Assembly (NCBI GenBank): GCA_009841115.1
Contig: VXML01000002.1
Coordinates: 58,056-122,055 of the forward strand
Source: Gemmatimonadota bacterium
GTDB taxonomy: Bacteria; Latescibacterota; UBA2968; UBA8231
Direction of reading: 5' to 3'
DNA: 64,000 bases
The notes under the pieces are model-generated. The model was not told where the DNA came from. It ran no database searches and saw only the letters and a program-made list of their open reading frames with translations. Made by a program: the position numbers and the translations under genes. How positions within the stretch are numbered: the first letter of the stretch is position 1; every line of letters begins with the position of its first letter. Shown here in pieces: positions 62,085 through 64,000 of the stretch.

Positions 62085-62421
62085 GAACGAGATGCCCCTT
62101 GATGGAGTCGAACCATTCCCCAAATGGTTCCTGCAATTTGGGATCTTCAGTCAACGGATGCCACATTAGGACAAACTTGTGGTGATCAGAAAAGACTTCC
62201 CACTCAAGCTCGTCACTTGCTGCGCAACTTAAGTGATAGTGCTTACGCTCAACAGCGGTCGTCAGGGCATCTTGTGGTATCCAGCCAGTTATTTGAAACG
62301 AGGTCTTATCCGAACCGAGCAACTCTTTTTGATTTCCGGCGTAGGGGTGCTTTAGTAGGAGAACGTGCTTTCGACCGTCCAAGTTACACGTTATAAAACA
62401 AGTGACCTTTCCCAGCGACAT
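62071..62421 (-). CDS. Hypothetical protein resembling a Nudix fold that lacks the Nudix box
   Basis: 116 residues. The start KVTCFITCNLDGRKHVLLLKHPYAG and the end HYHLS...EWEVFSDHHKFVLMWHPL resemble the flanks of Nudix hydrolases such as those that carry HPYAGIQIPAGTVEPGE, but the region between (about 35-50) is only some 16 residues and the GX5EX7REUXEEXGU box is absent. It may be a decayed or shrunken Nudix protein. Junction motif GTTAGCTGAAAT lies 30 nt upstream of the ATG. Confidence 0.45.
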   Translation of the reverse strand: MSLGKVTCFITCNLDGRKHVLLLKHPYAGNQKELLGSDKTSFQITGWIPQDALTTAVERKHYHLSCAASDELEWEVFSDHHKFVLMWHPLTEDPKLQEPFGEWFDSIKGHLVHDLK

Positions 62422-62450
62422 ATCACATTATTCTCTGCATTCCTGATTCA

Positions 62451-62462
62451 ATTTCAGCTAAC
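62451..62462 (-). repeat. Junction motif copy 2 (GTTAGCTGAAAT)
   Basis: Minus-strand GTTAGCTGAAAT located 30 nt upstream of the start of the Nudix-like gene; identical to copy 1 at 63212-63223. It abuts the imperfect palindrome 62459-62506. Confidence 0.6.
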
Positions 62463-62506
62463 GTTCTCGCCATGCCCGAACCGCGAAGCCAAGCACGGAC
62501 GTGTTA
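62459..62506. repeat. Imperfect palindrome next to a cassette-like junction
   Basis: TAAC (62459-62462) and GTTA (62503-62506) are complementary ends; unequal spacers (7 and 4 nt) then separate CCATGC (62470-62475) from GCACGG (62493-62498), which pair with one G-T pair on the minus strand and continue through further wobble pairs around a loop. The layout recalls an attC site (two boxes with an unpaired spacer) but the boxes do not match the RYYYAAC/GTTRRRY consensus. Confidence 0.4.
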
Positions 62507-62524
62507 CGTGTTCTCAATGATCCG

Positions 62525-63178
62525 TTACTGCTTCAAATATGTTGTCTCTTGAGAGCATTCACGGCAAGGTGATTCTAGTCCATATTGAAGGTGGTCAATC
62601 TCAAAATCAGGAAGATGGTTATTGATGATCACCTTTGAAATACCTTCTTCATAATACACACCAAAGAAGCAATCTTCCATTACAGTTCCTGTCTTTACGT
62701 TATCCCCAGGATTCAAAGCACTTGTTCTACCTATTGGCTCTCCTTTACTGTCAAAGGCTACAAGTGAGACCATAGGGGAGTTTGGTGCATCGCTCCAAAC
62801 CATTCCCACATGCGTTGGCAATTTGCTTAAAACTTGCTCATTGAAGACAAACACTAAAGAAAAATTGTTTTTGGACCATAAAGAGTGTCCTTGCAAACCC
62901 GATTCATCAAGCCGACCATCATCTGCATCAACAGAGTCAACAAATCGCGATTTATATCCCAAATCGCCAATGACCAGACTACCCTGATTAACACTGACCC
63001 CAGGTGTATTCAGTTTTCCATCTTCAAAGTCTTCCAGATAGAAATAGAGATAGTGGTTGTTTTTAAAAGGGCTGTCTGCAAAACTTCGATAAGGCATGTA
63101 GCTCTGAAAATCGGTCTGTGCGTACGCGGTACTTGCTATCATAAAAATTAGGAGTGCCGCATATATATGAATCCTCAC
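62525..63178 (-). CDS. Hypothetical secreted protein
   Basis: 217 residues; start taken as the GTG at 63178, 9 nt after AAGGAG, with a TTG at 63184 as alternative. Signal peptide VRIHIYAALLIFMIASTAYA. The mature part is mainly beta: YLEDFEDGKLNTPGV, DSVDADDGRLDESG and LVAFDSKGEPIG recall lectin-like jelly-roll domains found in exported proteins. No PEP-CTERM or YPNP sorting motif. One 60-base line here has 22 GC, about 37%, the lowest I sampled. Junction motif GTTAGCTGAAAT is 34 nt upstream. Confidence 0.6.
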   Translation of the reverse strand: MRIHIYAALLIFMIASTAYAQTDFQSYMPYRSFADSPFKNNHYLYFYLEDFEDGKLNTPGVSVNQGSLVIGDLGYKSRFVDSVDADDGRLDESGLQGHSLWSKNNFSLVFVFNEQVLSKLPTHVGMVWSDAPNSPMVSLVAFDSKGEPIGRTSALNPGDNVKTGTVMEDCFFGVYYEEGISKVIINNHLPDFEIDHLQYGLESPCRECSQETTYLKQ

Positions 63179-63211
63179 CAGCAATAACTCCTTGCGGTAT
63201 TCTTTAAGTCC

Positions 63212-63223
63212 ATTTCAGCTAAC
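63212..63223 (-). repeat. Junction motif copy 1 (GTTAGCTGAAAT)
   Basis: Minus-strand GTTAGCTGAAAT, 34 nt upstream of the GTG of the secreted protein gene. An 8-bp hairpin (TACCTGAA 63230-63237, TTCAGGTA 63245-63252) lies just on its far side. Confidence 0.6.
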
Positions 63224-63359
63224 AGCTTGTACCTGAACAAGTAATTCAGGTAACAGCCGCTATATGCGAAGGTAGGTCTCTTGGTGCATAGTCGCAATCG
63301 CAACGAGCGGCCCAGATTCACCGGCACGTCCTGAGCGGAGTCGAAGGGGCCATGCCTGC
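63224..63359. other. Intergenic segment with hairpin and dispersed-type motif
   Basis: No gene seen. Contains the TACCTGAA/TTCAGGTA hairpin (63230-63252) and, near 63330-63347, CCTGAGCGGAGTCGAAGG, a phrase that I recall as a dispersed intergenic element in many bacterial genomes (not checked). This region marks the right edge of the low-GC block. Confidence 0.45.
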
Positions 63360-64000
63360 CTACTTCCACAGCAACCGAAGATAAAACAGCGGATTCGTCA
63401 GCATCTTGCGCGGCACGGCGTCGGCCATCATGCCGCAGATCATGTCGCTGACCTCGGCGTTTTTGGCAGCCTTGCGAATGACCAAGTTCATCAGGTAGGG
63501 CCAGCGGCCCAAATTGTGCAGCTTGGTGCTCAGCTTCAGCTCGCTGCCCAGCGCATCCCACAGCCGATCCTCATAGCGCCGCAAAAAGTCTGCCGAATAA
63601 TCCCCGGCCTCCCGGGCTTGAACCGCAGTCTCCACAGCAAAGCGAGCCGAGTACAGCGCATTGCCAATGCCCTCGCCCGTGAACGGATCAATCAGGCCGG
63701 CAGCGTCCCCCAAGAGCAAAAAGCCATTCCCGTGCGCCGGTCGCCGCCGCGAACCAACCGGCAAATTCCATCCCACCGGGTCTTCAAGGGGACGGGCGTC
63801 GCGAAAGCGCGCGCCAAAGGTCGTGCTCGCCAGCGCGGCTGCGAGCGCATCCTTGAGGTCAATGCCACGCGCCTTGATATCTCGGTGATCCATGCCGATG
63901 CCGACATTAGCGCGGTCGCCCTCTAGAGGAAATATCCAAAAATACCCAGGCCGCACCTCGTCTATAAAGTGCAATTCGATCTGATCGCTCAGGCCCGCCA
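63360..64000 (-). CDS. Geranylgeranyl-reductase-type FAD-dependent oxidoreductase, 5' end cut by window
   Basis: The frame runs from the right edge of the window (reading AGLSDQIELHFIDE before the first Met) to a stop at 63360, about 213 codons; the N-terminal FAD dinucleotide motif lies outside. The conserved C-terminal FAD segment is GFLLLGDAAGLIDPFTGEGIGNALYSARFA, with GYFWIFPLEGDRANVGIGM ahead of it; both are typical of geranylgeranyl reductase/electron-transfer flavoprotein-like members. Likely reduces isoprenoid chains such as menaquinone or lipid side chains. GC-rich like the host genes. Confidence 0.85.
   Translation of the reverse strand, partial: AGLSDQIELHFIDEVRPGYFWIFPLEGDRANVGIGMDHRDIKARGIDLKDALAAALASTTFGARFRDARPLEDPVGWNLPVGSRRRPAHGNGFLLLGDAAGLIDPFTGEGIGNALYSARFAVETAVQAREAGDYSADFLRRYEDRLWDALGSELKLSTKLHNLGRWPYLMNLVIRKAAKNAEVSDMICGMMADAVPRKMLTNPLFYLRLLWK

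Noticed and set aside
61196..63252. Calling a definite integron in the low-GC block
   Set aside because: No integrase gene, box sequences depart from consensus, and one stretch (57.2-61.2 kb) holds several genes without junction motifs; only a cassette-like resemblance is claimed.

Overview
The window looks like chromosomal DNA of an uncultured bacterium of the FCB superphylum. It fits a Latescibacterota-like (former WS3) lineage best, though this is an inference. In favour are a PorU/PorV-type surface secretion cluster with C-terminal YPNP sorting domains and tandem DUF5683 proteins, a CdaA-type diadenylate cyclase next to folP, a SecD-SecF fusion, and many enolase-superfamily, Gfo/Idh, RraA, creatininase and phytanoyl-dioxygenase genes. 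Most of the window is GC-rich (one 60-base line near 45.6 kb is about 62% GC). Coding is dense, with many 1-8 bp stop/start overlaps. I see no rRNA, tRNA, CRISPR array, transposase or integrase, and no terminator I would defend.

Layout. 0-4.85 kb (minus): arginine operon argR-argB-argD-argH followed by a cut-off enolase-superfamily gene, behind one promoter with an ARG-box-like palindrome. 4.87-9.85 kb (minus): tilS-ftsH-folP-cdaA. 9.98-17.6 kb (plus): lexA, glycerate 2-kinase, a PorV-like barrel, era, purD, folB-folK-panC and a beta-propeller protein. 17.65-31.75 kb (minus): secretion/surface cluster with a PorU-like C25 protein, PorV, an M6-like protein that has lost its zinc motif, a peptidase-propeller-barrel protein, two DUF5683 paralogues and a zinc protease with a sorting domain. 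31.9-33.3 kb: rpmB and glcE. 33.3-34.5 kb: a second enolase-superfamily gene. 34.6-40.4 kb (plus): polyprenyl synthase, apbE, secDF and a membrane antiporter-like protein. 40.5-46.5 kb (plus): yggS-yggT-ileS-traR/dksA-lspA-rluD. 46.6-49.4 kb: a PhyH-HEAT fusion and a ceramidase-like protein. 49.4-50.8 kb: a coiled-coil protein and a VapBC-type toxin-antitoxin pair. 50.8-53.9 kb (minus): Gfo/Idh, RraA, a duplicated small membrane protein and a creatininase. 54.0-56.7 kb (plus): ddl, DUF445 and an SDR. 56.7-63.2 kb (minus): an AT-richer block of accessory genes. 63.36-64 kb: a truncated geranylgeranyl-reductase-type gene.

How the genes work together. The 17.65-31.75 kb cluster reads as one export and processing module: PorV-like shuttles, a PorU-like sortase and cargo with YPNP sorting domains. 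Two of its enzymes carry substitutions at catalytic positions: PorU Cys to Ser, and M6 HExxH to KFxxH. The pterin genes are split between folP (5.6 kb) and folB-folK (15.2 kb). The enolase, SDR, RraA, Gfo/Idh and GlcE genes suggest catabolism of sugar acids and hydroxy acids.

Most interesting signals: the catalytic substitutions in PorU, the M6-like protein and the CdaA DGA motif; a duplicated promoter/leader/signal-peptide segment in front of two secretion genes; and the low-GC block near 61-63 kb, where three gene starts are preceded by the same junction motif (GTTAGCTGAAAT or a 10/12 match), one of them beside an imperfect palindrome. The last arrangement recalls integron cassettes, but no integrase is visible.
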